This document shows positions 37,801 through 50,569 of a stretch of 64,000 nucleotides of DNA, one piece after another. Under the pieces are notes generated by a model. That model was not told the origin of the DNA, searched no databases, and was given only the letters and a program-made list of their open reading frames with translations. The translations under genes were made by a program, and so were the position numbers. The stretch is from Mesostigma viride (lineage: Eukaryota; Streptophyta; Mesostigmatophyceae; Mesostigmatales; Mesostigmataceae). Every line of letters begins with the position of its first letter. Position 1 is the first letter of the stretch. The stretch lies in the NCBI GenBank assembly GCA_009746045.1, contig RPFO01001598.1:442501-506500 (forward strand), written 5' to 3'.

Positions 37801-38613
37801 ACAATGTTACAACTCCAGCAGCATCAAAACCAGTGGGTGTGTGCACTCTACTCTCCCAATGATTACATGCACAGCTGCTTGGAGGTTTTGCAAACAAAAA
37901 TCAAACCTGGAGCCTGTCCTACCATTAGAGGCAAGCTGGGGTGGTTGTGCTCAACGTGTGCACCTCACCTGGCTGTGGTTAGCAGAGTTGATGATGATGT
38001 CTTGATGCAAGTAGGTCACAAAGCCATCACCAAAACTCTCCAGGAGGGCCCTCCCCTTATCTTGCACTCCTTGGATCTCCACAAAACCATTCACATCCAA
38101 GCTATGATGGATAGTTCCATGGAGTCCAGGCAGATTACCAAGATGCAGGCAAGGGAGTCAGGCTTGTATTTTGTGCAGAATGATGATGCACCCTTGTCTC
38201 TCATTTCATGGTACAGCCGGTTGCATAGACGCAAGGCTGTCAGCAGCAATGCTGCTGAGTGCAGGGCAGTGGTGTCAGCAGTGCTTCATGCCAGGTACTT
38301 GAATCATGTGCTGGTTTGGTTGCAGATGCAAGCAGGCAGCAATGCTGGGGTGGTGGCACACTTGCTCACTGACAGTCAGTCAGTCCTCAGTTTCCTTGCT
38401 AACCCCTATGCTGTCCACACTGATCTTGACTGGGTGGTCCTGAAACAGGAGTCCACCTACTGGGAGTCCACCCGTCACGTGGAGGACAAACACAACGCTG
38501 CTGATGCACTCACTAAAGTGCCTCAGCAGGCAGCTGAACAATATCAGCTGTTGTACCACTTGATGAACCCCTATGGCAAGCAGGCAACCCTGCCCCATAG
38601 GGGGGACGCCTAG
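34114..38613 (+). CDS. pol: Gag C-terminus plus Pol polyprotein (integrase, protease-like, reverse transcriptase, RNase H)
   Basis: Residues count from 34114, where the open frame has a TTG; real translation probably enters near 34138 from gag. Residues 10-185 are a Gag helical region. A KG-repeat (about 190-214), an Asn run (225-251) and a CCHC zinc knuckle (C264-x2-C267-x4-H272-x4-C277) follow, then a variant knuckle (C291, C294, H299, C305). Integrase has H387-x4-H392, C419-x2-C422 and D447, D500, E530 (QGIIER), then a basic C-terminal module (WHGPATIL...RCSPHR). A retropepsin-like stretch comes next: VDTQAQVSIIS (D818) to LLGDPFL (about 881-887). Reverse transcriptase has D1096 (ATDIKRAFLKG) and HGDD (D1190, D1191). 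RNase H has D1333, E1382, D1420 and NAADALTK (D1464). There are no internal stops. Odd points are the protease between integrase and RT, DTQ for DTG, and GDD for VDD. Confidence 0.9.
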
Positions 38614-39679
38614 CAGGGTCCTGTTCACCAGGGCTGCCTAGGTCACCCAGTACCCCTTGGGCAGGTCCAAGGGGTAGGTTGTGGCTTCCAGCAAGGGGGG
38701 TTGGTTGGAGTCTGTTTTCATACATCTGCGTGCCCTATGCCCAATAAAATCTGTTTTGATTTTCTCAACACCATGGAATTTCGTTATGCACACCTTCATA
38801 GGTGGGCATGGGATGTATCTCACACCTTTATTCCCTAGGGCGTATGCCTTGGTGGAATGGCCTTGAGCTCAGTGGCTCAGGTGCCCCCATTCAAGTGGAG
38901 GGTCAAAGCTCCCTTGACAGGTGGTTACCCAGGACCCCAGTTCACTGTGGCTATCCTGGGCCACCTGGCCTTACTGTTCAGTGGCAGTAAAGGCATGGGT
39001 GCTGTCATGTTGTCTAGTACAACGTGCTCAGCACAGGTGCAGGATGAAATATTCCTGTCACCTGTCACCAGGACTTCAGTCACCCATGTGCAGGGCAGGG
39101 GTGGCTGGTCTCCCACGTTGTGCAGGTGCAATGTGGCCAGGTCCAGGATGTCATAGTCCTGTCACCTGTCACTCGGACTTCAGCCCCCTCTGTGCAGGGC
39201 AGGGGTGGCTGGTCCTCACATGTTGTGCAGGTACAACATGGACAGTGCAGGGTGCAATAAACCTGTCCACTGTCACTCCTCAGGTTGCAGGTAACCTGAG
39301 CTCAGTTGACCCAGCCTGGCTGGGTATTTTCTCTCTGAGTGGGCGATGATGATGGAACAACATGGAACCTCTTAAACGGTTACCTTGGCATTTTTTTACA
39401 AGGGCTCTCTTGGCTGGTGGTGCACTCCCTGGATAGGCAGACAGGCATAGCTATCTCCCTTGTGAGCTCGCGAGGAGGAGGAACTCCCCGGGCATGTTGA
39501 GCTAAACGTGATGCCATCACAAGTATTGCACGAGTTCTGGGGCCCATCTTTTTCAGTCCAGATGTTGCAGTATGGGTGTCAGTTGCTCAGCACCTCAGTC
39601 AGCTTGGAGTCAGTCTCCTAGCTGGGCAGGGTCAGGCTTGAAGTCGCTAGCCTTCAACCTGAAAGGAAAACATAATGGG
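38614..39679 (+). other. 3' untranslated region of the retrotransposon with ~105-bp tandem repeats
   Basis: No coding sequence is seen. AATAAA lies at 38743-38748. Between about 39030 and 39260 a block containing CCTGTCACCTGTCAC, GGCAGGGGTGGCTGGTC and GTTGTGCAGGT occurs twice with divergence. A purine run GAAAGGAAAA at 39661-39670 and GGG just before the 3' LTR may be the polypurine tract. The same region is kept in the deleted copy at 50570-51660. Confidence 0.75.
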
Positions 39680-40134
39680 AGTTAGATGAGATGCTTAGGC
39701 TGACACACGGATTTCCGGCCTGCGCGCCGCGTATTGCCTACCGCGGCTGAGCGGGACACCTCAGTACAGTACGGCAGGGTGTACGGTACTGAGGTGTCAT
39801 GTGGACCGATGTGCGGTTAGTGCCAGACTGTTCCTAGGTGCTAGCTCGACCCGCCAGGTCCGGTGTAGCCGGGCCTGACGGGCCGAGTCTTAGCTGGATG
39901 CTAGTGACGTGGTCGCATGGCATTGCAGTGTACACTTGTCCACTGGTCGTGTGCTGCAGGTAGCACCGCCATAGGCATATAGGCGTAGCACTGGGGAGTG
40001 CCACAGCACCCGAGTCTGCCCAGTTCCATTCTGAGCCCTCAGCTTTCATCTCTCTCTCATTGTATTATTGTAATACAATCATCATTCGCTCTCAGCTTTC
40101 GCAGTTGTTCGTCGTCCCTAGTCTCCATCCAACT
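39680..40134 (+). repeat. 3' LTR of the 8.5-kb retrotransposon
   Basis: 455 bp, reading the same as 31632-32086, and followed by the right target duplication AGTGC at 40135-40139. Confidence 0.95.
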
Positions 40135-43100
40135 AGTGCAGCCGGCCCTTGCGTGCGCGGTGTATGTACGTGTGAGTGCAGTCGCTCCTTGCGTGCGCGG
40201 TGTGTGTGTAAGTGTGCGTGCACTCGCCCCTTGCGTGCATGGTGTATGTACACGTGTGTGCAGCCGCCCCTTGCGTGCATGGTGTATGTACATGTGAGTG
40301 CAGCCGGCCCCTTGCGTGCGCGGTGGATGTACATGTGTGTGCAGCCGCCCCTTGCGTGCGCGGTGTGTGTACGTGTGTGTGCAGTTGCCCCTTGCGTGCG
40401 CGGTGGATGTACGTGTGTGTGCAGCCGCCCCTTGCGTGCGCGGTGTATGTACGTGTGTGTGCAGCCGGCCCTTGCGTGCATGGTGTATGTACATGTGTGT
40501 GCAGTCGCCCCGTGCGTGCGCAGTGGATGTACGTGTGTGGGTAGCCGTCCCTTGCGTGCGCGGTGGATCTACGTGCGCGGTGTGTGTACGTGTGAGTGCA
40601 GCCGGCCCCTTGCGTGCATGGTGTATGTACATGTGTGTGCAGCCGCCCCTTCCGTGCATGGTGTGTGTACGTGTGTGTGCATGCAGCCGGCCCTTGCGTG
40701 CATGGTGTATGTACACGTGAGTGCAGCCGGCCCTTGCGTGCGCGGTGTGTGTAAGTGTGCGTGCAGTCGCTCCTTGCGTGCATGGTGTGTGTACGTGTGT
40801 GTGCAGCCGCCCCTTGAGTGCGCGGTGTGTGTAAGTGTGCCTGCAGTCGCTCCTTGCGTGCATGGTGTGTGTACATGTGTGTGCAGCCGCCCCTTCCGTG
40901 CATGGTGTGTGTACGTGTGTGTGCAGCTGGCCCTTGCGTGCGCGGTGTATGTACGTTTGTGTGCAGCCATCCCTTCCGTGCATGGTTAGTGTACATGTGT
41001 GTGCAGCCGCCCTTGCGTGCATGGTGTATGTACATGTGTGTGCAGTCGACCCGTGCGTGCGCAGTGGATGTACGTGTGTGGGTAGCCGTCCCTTGCGTGC
41101 GCGGTGGATCTACGTGCGCGGTGTATGTACATGTGTGTGCAGCCGCCCCTTGCGTGCATGGTGTGTGTACATGTGAGTGCAGCCGGCCCTTGCGTGCGCG
41201 GTGTATGTACGTGTGAGTGCAGTCGCTCCTTGCGTGCGCGGTGTGTGTGTAAGTGTGCGTGCACTCGCCCTTGCGTGCATGGTGTATGTACACGTGTGTG
41301 CAGCCGCCCCTTGCGTGCATGGTGTATGTACATGTGAGTGCAGCCGGCCCCTTGCGTGCGCGGTGGATGTACATGTGTGTGCAGCCGCCCCTTGCGTGCG
41401 CGGTGTGTGTACGTGTGTGTGCAGTTGCCCCTTGCGTGCGCGGTGGATGTACGTGTGTGTGCAGCCGCCCCTTGCGTGCGCGGTGTATGTACGTGTGTGT
41501 GCAGCCGGCCCTTGCGTGCATGGTGTATGTACATGTGTGTGCAGTCGCCCCTTGCGTGCGCAGTGGATGTACGTGTGTGGGTAGCCGTCCCTTGCGTGCG
41601 CGGTGGATCTACGTGCGCGGTGTGTGTACGTGTGAGTGCAGCCGGCCCCTTGCGTGCATGGTGTATGTACATGTGTGTGCAGCCGCCCCTTCCGTGCATG
41701 GTGTGTGTACGTGTGTGTGCATGCAGCCGGCCCCTTGCGTGCATGGTGTATGTACATGTGTGTGCATGCCGGCCCTTGCGTGCATGGTGTGTGTACGTGT
41801 GTGTGCAGCCGCCCCTTGCGTGCGCGGTGGATGTACGTGTGTGTGCAGCCGCCCCTTGCGTGCATGGTGTGTGTACGTGTGTGTGCAGTTGCCCCTTGCG
41901 TGCATGGTGTGTGTACGTGTGTGTGCAGCCGCCCCTTGCGTGCGCGGTGTATGTACGTGTGTGTGCAGTCGCTCCTTGCGTGCATGGTGTGTGTACGGGT
42001 GTGTGCATGCCGGCCCTTGCGTGCATGGTGTGTGTACGTGTGTGTGCAGCCGCCCCTTGCGTGCGCGGTGGATGTACGTGTGTGTGCAGCCGCCCCTTGC
42101 GTGCATGGTGTATGTACACGTGTGTGCAGCCGCCCCTTGCGTGCATGGTGTATGTACATGTGAGTGCAGCCGGCCCCTTGCGTGCGCGGTGGATGTACAT
42201 GTGTGTGCAGCCGCCCCTTGCGTGCGCGGTGTGTGTACGTGTGTGTGCAGTTGCCCCTTGCGTGCGCGGTGGATGTACGTGTGTGTGCAGCCGCCCCTTG
42301 CGTGCGCGGTGTATGTACGTGTGTGTGCAGCCGGCCCTTGCGTGCATGGTGTATGTACATGTGTGTGCAGTCGCCCCGTGCGTGCGCAGTGGATGTACGT
42401 GTGTGGGTAGCCGTCCCTTGCGTGCGCGGTGGATCTACGTGCGCGGTGTGTGTACGTGTGAGTGCAGCCGGCCCCTTGCGTGCATGGTGTATGTACATGT
42501 GTGTGCAGCCGCCCCTTCCGTGCATGGTGTGTGTACGTGTGTGTGCATGCAGCCGGCCCCTTGCGTGCATGGTGTATGTACACGTGAGTGCAGCCGGCCC
42601 TTGCGTGCGCGGTGTGTGTAAGTGTGCGTGCAGTCGCTCCTTGCGTGCATGGTGTGTGTACGTGTGTGTGCAGCCGCCCCTTGAGTGCGCGGTGTGTGTA
42701 AGTGTGCCTGCAGTCGCTCCTTGCGTGCATGGTGTGTGTACATGTGTGTGCAGCCGCCCCTTCCGTGCATGGTGTGTGTACGTGTGTGTGCAGCTGGCCC
42801 TTGCGTGCGCGGTGTATGTACGTTTGTGTGCAGCCGTCCCTTCCGTGCATGGTTAGTGTACATGTGTGTGCAGCCGCCCCTTGCGTGCATGGTGTATGTA
42901 CATGTGAGTGCAGCCGGCCCTTGCGTACGCGGTGTATGTACGTGTGTGTGCACTCGCCCCTTGCGTGCGCGGTGGATGTACGTGTGTGCGCACTCGCCCC
43001 TTGCGTGCATGGTGTATGTACACGTGAGTGCAGCCGGCCCTTGCGTGCGCGGTGTGTGTAAGTGTGCGTGAAGTCGCTCCTTGCGTGCATGGTGTGTGTA

Positions 43101-46100
43101 CGTGTGTGTGCAGCCGCCCTTGCGTGCGCGGTGGATGTACGTGTGTGTGCAGCCGCCCCTTGCGTGCGCGGTGGATGTACGTGTGTGTGCACTCGCCCCT
43201 TGCGTGCGCGGTGGATGTACGTGTGTGTGCACTCGCCCCTTGCGTGCGCGGTGGATGTACGTGTGTGCAGGCGTCCCTTGCGTGCGTGGTGTATGTACAT
43301 GTGAGTGCCGTCGCCCCAAGCGTGCATGGTGTGTGTACGTGTGTGTGCAGGCGTCCCTTGCGTGCGTGGTGTGTGTACATGTGAGTGCAGCCGGCCCTTG
43401 CGTGCGCGGTGGATGTACGTGTGTGTGCAGCCGCCCCTTGCGTGCATGGTGTGTGTACGTGTGTGTGCAGCCGCCCCTTGCGTGCGCGGTGTATGTACGT
43501 GTGTGTGCCGTCGCCCCAAGCGTGCATGGTGTGTGTACGTGTGTGTGCAGTTGCCCCTTGCGTGCGCGGTGGATGTACGTGTGTGTGCACTTGCCCCTTG
43601 CGTGCGCGGTGTGTGTGTAAGTGTGCGTGCACTCGCCCCTTGCGTGCATGGTGTATGTACATGTGAGTGCAGCCGGCCCCTTGCGTGCATGGTGTATGTA
43701 CACGTGTGTGCAGCCGCCCCTTGCGTGCATGGTGTATGTACATGTGAGTGCAGCCGTCCCTTGCGTGCGCGGTGGATCTACGTGCGCGGTGTGTGTACGT
43801 GTGAGTGCAGCCGGCCCCTTGCGTGCATGGTGTATGTACATGTGTGTGCAGCCGCCCCTTCCGTGCGCGGTGGATGTACGTGTGTGCGCACTCGCCCCTT
43901 GCGTGCGCGGTGGATGTACGTGTGTGCGCACTCGCCCCTTGCGTGCATGGTGTATGTACACGTGAGTGCAGCCGGCCCTTGCGTGCGCGGTGTGTGTAAG
44001 TGTGCGTGCAGTCGCTCCTTGCGTGCATGGTGTGTGTACGTGTGTGTGCAGCCGCCCCTTGAGTGCGCGGTGTGTGTAAGTGTGCCTGCAGTCGCTCCTT
44101 GCGTGCATGGTGTGTGTACATGTGTGTGCAGCCGCCCCTTCCGTGCATGGTGTGTGTACGTGTGTGTGCAGCTGGCCCTTGCGTGCGCGGTGTATGTACG
44201 TTTGTGTGCAGCCGTCCCTTCCGTGCATGGTTAGTGTACATGTTTGTGCAGCCGCCCCTTGCGTGCATGGTGTATGTACATGTGAGTGCAGCCGGCCCTT
44301 GCGTACGCGGTGTATGTACGTGTGTGTGCACTCGCCCCTTGCGTGCGCGGTGGATGTACGTGTGTGCGCACTCGCCCCTTGCGTGCATGGTGTATGTACA
44401 CGTGAGTGCAGCCGGCCCTTGCGTGCGCGGTGTGTGTAAGTGTGCGTGCAGTCGCTCCTTGCGTGCATGGTGTGTGTACGTGTGTGTGCAGCCGCCCCTT
44501 GCGTGCGCGGTGGATGTACGTGTGTGTGCAGCCGCCCTTGCGTGCGCGGTGGATGTACGTGTGTGTGCACTCGCCCCTTGCGTGCGCGGTGGATGTACGT
44601 GTGTGTGCACTCGCCCCTTGCGTGCGCGGTGGATGTACGTGTGTGCAGGCGTCCCTTGCGTGCGTGGTGTATGTACATGTGAGTGCCGTCGCCCAAGCGT
44701 GCATGGTGTGTGTACGTGTGTGTGCAGGCGTCCCTTGCGTGCGTGGTGTGTGTACATGTGAGTGCAGCCGGCCCTTGCGTGCGCGGTGTATGTACGTGTG
44801 TGTGCAGCCGCCCTTGCGTGCATGGTGTGTGTACGTGTGTGTGCAGCCGCCCCTTGCGTGCGCGGTGTATGTACGTGTGTGTGCCGTCGCCCCAAGCGTG
44901 CATGGTGTGTGTACGTGTGTGTGCAGTTGCCCCTAGCGTGCGCGGTGGATGTACGTGTGTGTGCACTTGCCCCTTGCGTGCGCGGTGTGTGTGTAAGTGT
45001 GCGTGCACTCGCCCCTTGCGTGCATGGTGTATGTACACGTGTGTGCAGCCGCCCCTTGCGTGCATGGTGTATGTACATGTGAGTGCAGCCGGCCCCTTGC
45101 GTGCGCGGTGGATGTACATGTGTGTGCAGCCGCCCCTTGCGTGCGCGGTGGGTGTACGTGTGTGTGCAGTTGCCCCTTGCGTGCATGGTGTATGTACATG
45201 TGAGTGCAGCCGGCCCCTTGCGTGCGCGGTGGATGTACGTGTGTGTGCAGCCGCCCCTTGCGTGCGCGGTGTATGTACGTGTGTGTGCACTCGCCCCTTG
45301 CGTGCGCGGTGGATGTACATGTGTGTGCAGCCGCCCCTTCCGTGCATGGTGTGTGTACGTGTGTGTGCAGGCGTCCCTTGCGTGCGTGGTGTATGTACGT
45401 GTGTGTGCAGTTGCCCCTTGCGTGCGCGATGGATGTACGTGTGTGTGCAGCCGCCCCTTGCGTGCATGGTGGATGTACATGTGAGTGCAGCCGGCCCTTG
45501 CGTGCGCGGTGGATGTACGTGTGTGTGCAGCCGCCCCTTGCGTGCATGGTGTGTGTACGTGTGTGTGCAGCCCGCCCCTTGCGTGCATGGTGTATGTACA
45601 TGTGTGTGCATGCCGGCCCTTGCGTGCATGGTGTGTGTACGTGTGTGTGCAGCCGCCCCTTGCGTGCGCGGTGGATGTACGTGTGTGTGCATGCCGGCCC
45701 TTGCGTGCATGGTGTGTGTACGTGGGTGTGCAGCCGCCCCTTGCGTGCGCGAGTATGTACATGTGAGTGCAGCCGACCCTTGCGTGCGCGGTGGATGTAC
45801 ATGTGTGGGCAGTTGCCCCTTGCGTGCGCGGTGTATGTACATGTGTGTGCAGCCGCCCCTTGCGTGCATGGTGTATGTACATGTGTGTGCAGTCGACCCG
45901 TGCGTGCGCAGTGGATGTACGTGTGTGGGTAGCCGTCCCTTGCGTGCGCGGTGGATCTACGTGCGCGGTGTATGTACATGTGTGTGCAGCCGCCCCTTGC
46001 GTGCATGGTGTGTGTACATGTGAGTGCAGCCGGCCCTTGCGTGCGCGGTGTATGTACGTGTGATTGCAGTCGCTCCTTGCGTGCGCGGTGTGTGTGTAAG

Positions 46101-49100
46101 TGTGCGTGCACTCGCCCCTTGCGTGCATGGTGTATGTACACGTGTGTGCAGCCGCCCCTTGCGTGCATGGTGTATGTACATGTGAGTGCAGCCGGCCCCT
46201 TGCGTGCGCGGTGGATGTACATGTGTGTGCAGCCGCCCCTTGCGTGCTCGGTGTGTGTACGTGTGTGTGCAGTTGCCCCTTGCGTGCGCGGTGGATGTAC
46301 GTGTGTGTGCATGCAGCCCCTTGCGTGCGCGGTGTATGTACGTGTGTGTGCAGCCGGCCCTTGCGTGCATGGTGTATGTACATGTGTGTGCAGTCGCCCC
46401 GTGCGTGCGCAGTGGATGTACGTGTGTGGGTAGCCGTCCCTTGCGTGCGCGGTGGATCTACGTGCGCGGTGTGTGTACGTGTGAGTGCAGCCGGCCCCTT
46501 GCGTGCATGGTGTATGTACATGTGTGTGCAGCCGCCCCTTCCGTGCATGGTGTGTGTACGTGTGTGTGCATGCAGCCGGCCCCTTGCGTGCATGGTGTAT
46601 GTACATGTGTGTGCATGCCGGCCCTTGCGTGCATGGTGTGTGTACGTGTGTGTGCAGCCGCCCCTTGCGTGCGCGGTGGATGTACGTGTGTGTGCAGCCG
46701 CCCCTTGCGTGCATGGTGTGTGTACGTGTGTGTGCAGCCGCCCTGGCGTGCGCGGTGTATGTACGTGTGTGTGCATGCCGGCCCTTGCGTGCATGGTGTG
46801 TGTACGTGTGTGTGCAGCCGCCCCTTGCGTGCGCGGTGTATGTACATGTGAGTGCCGTCGCCCCAAGCGTGCATGGTGTGTGTACGTGTGTGTGCAGTTG
46901 CCCCTTGCGTGCGCGGTGTATGTACATGTGAGTGCAGCCGGCCCCTTGCGTGCGCGGTGTGTGTACGTGTGTGTGCAGTTGCCCCTTGCGTGCGCGGTGG
47001 ATGTACGTGTGTGTGCAGGCGTCCCTTGCGTGCATGGTGGATGTACGTGTGTGTGCAGGCGTCCCTTGCGTGCGCGGTGTGTGTGTAAGTGTGCGTGCAC
47101 TCGCCCCTTGCGTGCATGGTGTATGTACACGTGTGTGCAGCCGCCCCTTGCGTGCATGGTGTATGTACATGTGTGTGCAGCCGCCCCTTCCGTGCATGGT
47201 GTGTGTACGTGTGTGTGCAGCCGCCCCTTGCGTGCGCGGTGTATGTACATGTGAGTGCAGCCGGCCCCTTGCGTGCATGGTGTATGTACATGTGCGTGCA
47301 CTCGCCCCTTGCGTGCATGGTGTATGTACACGTGTGTGCAGCCGCCCTTGCGTGCATGGTGTATGTACATGTGTGTGCATGCCGGCCCTTGCGTGCATGG
47401 TGTATGTACACGTGTGTGCAGCCCCCCCTTGCGTGCATGGTGTATGTACATGTGTGTGCAGCCGCCCCTTCCGTGCATGGTGTGTGTACGTGTGTGTGCA
47501 GCCGCCCCTTGCGTGCGCGGTGTATGTACATGTGAGTGCAGCCGGCCCCTTGCGTGCATGGTGTATGTACATGTGTGTGCAGCCGCCCCTTCCGTGCATG
47601 GTGTGTGTACGTGTGTGTGCAGCCGCCCCTTGCGTGCGCGGTGTATGTACGTGTGTGTGCATGCCGGCCCTTGCGTGCATGGTGTGTGTACGTGGGTGTG
47701 CAGCCGCCCCTTGCGTGCGCGAGTATGTACATGTGAGTGCAGCCGACCCTTGCGTGCGCGGTGGATGTACATGTGTGGGCAGTTGCCCCTTGCGTGCGCG
47801 GTGTATGTACATGTGTGTGCAGCCGCCCCTTGCGTGCATGGTGTATGTACATGTGTGTGCAGTCGACCCGTGCGTGCGCAGTGGATGTACGTGTGTGGGT
47901 AGCCGTCCCTTGCGTGCGCGGTGGATCTACGTGCGCGGTGTATGTACATGTGTGTGCAGCCGCCCCTTGCGTGCATGGTGTGTGTACATGTGAGTGCAGC
48001 CGGCCCTTGCGTGCGCGGTGTATGTACGTGTGAGTGCAGTCGCTCCTTGCGTGCGCGGTGTGTGTGTAAGTGTGCGTGCACTCGCCCCTTGCGTGCATGG
48101 TGTATGTACACGTGTGTGCAGCCGCCCCTTGCGTGCATGGTGTATGTACATGTGAGTGCAGCCGGCCCCTTGCGTGCGCGGTGGATGTACATGTGTGTGC
48201 AGCCGCCCCTTGCGTGCGCGGTGTGTGTACGTGTGTGTGCAGTTGCCCCTTGCGTGCGCGGTGGATGTACGTGTGTGTGCAGCCGCCCCTTGCGTGCGCG
48301 GTGTATGTACGTGTGTGTGCAGCCGGCCCTTGCGTGCATGGTGTATGTACATGTGTGTGCAGTCGCCCCGTGCGTGCGCAGTGGATGTACGTGTGTGGGT
48401 AGCCGTCCCTTGCGTGCGCGGTGGATCTACGTGCGCGGTGTGTGTACGTGTGAGTGCAGCCGGCCCCTTGCGTGCATGGTGTATGTACATGTGTGTGCAG
48501 CCGCCCTTCCGTGCATGGTGTGTGTACGTGTGTGTGCATGCAGCCGGCCCCTTGCGTGCATGGTGTATGTACACGTGAGTGCAGCCGGCCCTTGCGTGCG
48601 CGGTGTGTGTAAGTGTGCGTGCAGTCGCTCCTTGCGTGCATGGTGTGTGTACGTGTGTGTGCAGCCGCCCCTTGAGTGCGCGGTGTGTGTAAGTGTGCCT
48701 GCAGTCGCTCCTTGCGTGCATGGTGTGTGTACATGTGTGTGCAGCCGCCCCTTCCGTGCATGGTGTGTGTACGTGTGTGTGCAGCTGGCCCTTGCGTGCG
48801 CGGTGTATGTACGTTTGTGTGCAGCCGTCCCTTCCGTGCATGGTTAGTGTACATGTGTGTGCAGCCGCCCCTTGCGTGCATGGTGTATGTACATGTGTGT
48901 GCAGTCGACCCGTGCGTGCGCAGTGGATGTACGTGTGTGGGTAGCCGTCCCTTGCGTGCGCGGTGGATCTACGTGCGCGGTGTATGTACATGTGTGTGCA
49001 GCCGCCCCTTGCGTGCATGGTGTGTGTACATGTGAGTGCAGCCGGCCCTTGCGTGCGCGGTGTATGTACGTGTGAGTGCAGTCGCTCCTTGCGTGCGCGG

Positions 49101-49266
49101 TGTGTGTGTAAGTGTGCGTGCACTCGCCCCTTGCGTGCATGGTGTATGTACACGTGTGTGCAGCCGCCCCTTGCGTGCATGGTGTATGTACATGTGAGTG
49201 CAGCCGGCCCCTTGCGTGCGCGGTGGATGTACATGTGTGTGCAGCCGCCCCTTGCGTGCGCGGTGT
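40135..49266 (+). repeat. 40-bp satellite array, part 2 (about 228 monomers)
   Basis: This continues part 1 in phase; both were one array before the retrotransposon inserted. Short-monomer markers at 40567, 41107, 41604 and 42430 match 25576, 26119, 26619 and 27444 after removing the element. Markers at 45954, 46454, 47932, 48424 and 48966 belong to a third higher-order copy that holds an extra ~1.38 kb. Several monomers here lack one C of the CCCC run (for example near 41009, 43112, 44531, 44693, 44808, 46741 and 47344). Confidence 0.97.
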
Positions 49267-49388
49267 TTTGTGAGCTCACGCTCGTATTATCTATGACTTG
49301 CGGCATACTCAAAGGGGGAGGGGCGGCCGCAGTAGTCAGTCCGACTAGAAGTGAGGGGGGGGTAGTGTGGACCGGGGTGGCGCGGCGC

Positions 49389-49509
49389 CACTGGCCTTTT
49401 GGTCAGTGGGCTGGCGCGCGCCACGGCACCACTGGCCTTTTTGGTCAGTGGGCTGGCGCGCGTCACGGTGCCACTGGCCTTTTGGTCAGTGGGCTGGCAC
49501 GCGCCACCC
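49389..49509 (+). repeat. Three ~41-bp hairpin repeats
   Basis: CCACTGGCC-TTTT-GGTCAGTGG, with one mismatch in the stem, is followed by GCTGGC(G/A)CGCG(C/T)CAC and repeated three times. The middle copy has five T residues in the loop. The same triplet is present in all four copies of this repeat family in the window. Confidence 0.85.
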
Positions 49510-50023
49510 CAGGGCGGTCCGACTACTTAGGGTTGTGGTACTGCCACAATTAGGCCTCTTTGCAGCTGTCGCGACCATCGAAATTCGGTGGCGGCTGGCC
49601 ATGGCGGCACAAGCCCAAATTAGTCGATGGCTACCAGCCTTCCCGTTTATTCGGGAGGGCCCAGAGTGATTTAAATTTTTGGCCGCCGAGGGGGGAAGGT
49701 GGCGGGGCCCCTGTTTTTCGAAGTACAGGACTCGATTTCCACTGCATTATTTGGGCGCCGACCGACACTATGGAACATCATCTCCTGCCACGAGATGATT
49801 TGGGCAGGCCAGGCCACAGTCGACGGGAGCTGTGGAGTAGTGCAGGCGGGTGGTAAAAATCGTGAGATGGTGCAGGAATCACTGTAAAACAGTATTGCGT
49901 GGGCCAAGCTGCCGAAACCTGAAATTCAGTTCGCCTGGCGTATTCCCTCCGGCCGGCGTGGGCCAGAAGGGGAGGTGCGGGGTATGGCGAGGTGACGAAT
50001 TGTTGGGGGAAGTGTCCATGCAG

Positions 50024-50031
50024 TATATAAG
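50024..50031 (+). promoter_or_regulatory. TATA-box-like TATATAAG in the long repeat
   Basis: TATATAAG lies in a GC-rich setting, 85 bp left of the nested element. The inverted long copy has the same box at 59824-59831 on the minus strand. It is a plausible promoter element for the repeat, unproven. Confidence 0.4.
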
Positions 50032-50114
50032 GGCAGAATTTTACCCAACGCATGGAGGAGGAGGAGCCTCGTGCTGCAGACGAGAGGGTAGGGTCCGGTG
50101 CCTTAACGGGCACC

Positions 50115-50569
50115 AGTTGGATGGAGACTAGGGACGACGAACAACTGCGAAAGCTGAGAGCGAATGATGATTGTATTACAATAATACAATGAGAGAGCGG
50201 TGAAAGCTGAGGGCTCAGAATGGAACTGGGCAGACTCGGGTGCTGTGGCACTCCCCAGTGCTACGCCTATATGCCTATGGCGGTGCTACCTGCAGCACAC
50301 GACCAGTGGACAAGTGTACACTGCAATGCCATGCGACCACGTCACTAGCATCCAGCTAAGACTCGGCCCGTCAGGCCCGGCTACACCGGACCTGGCGGGT
50401 CGAACTAGCACCTAGGAACAGTCTGGCACTAACCGCACATCGGTCCACATGACACCTCAGTACCGTACACCCTGCCGTACTGTACTGAGGTGTCCCGCTC
50501 AGCCGCGGTAGGCAATACGCGGCGCGCAGGCCGGAAATCCGTGTGTCAGCCTAAGCATCTCATCTAACT
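50115..50569 (-). repeat. 3' LTR of the deleted element
   Basis: It is in minus orientation, 455 bp, and reads the same as 52294-52748. Confidence 0.9.

Larger units (their letters stand above)
31632..40134 (+). mobile_element. Complete LTR retrotransposon, Copia-like, 8503 bp
   Basis: 455-bp LTRs lie at 31632-32086 and 39680-40134 and read as identical. Their ends are AGTTAGATG...CATCCAACT, a near-perfect terminal inverted repeat. The 5-bp target duplication AGTGC is at 31627-31631 and 40135-40139. Removing the element and one AGTGC restores an uninterrupted satellite monomer. Internally there is a candidate primer-binding site, gag, a long pol frame with integrase before reverse transcriptase (Copia order), and an untranslated 3' region. 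Matching LTRs imply a very recent insertion. Gag appears frameshifted in places, so this copy may depend on others. Confidence 0.95.
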
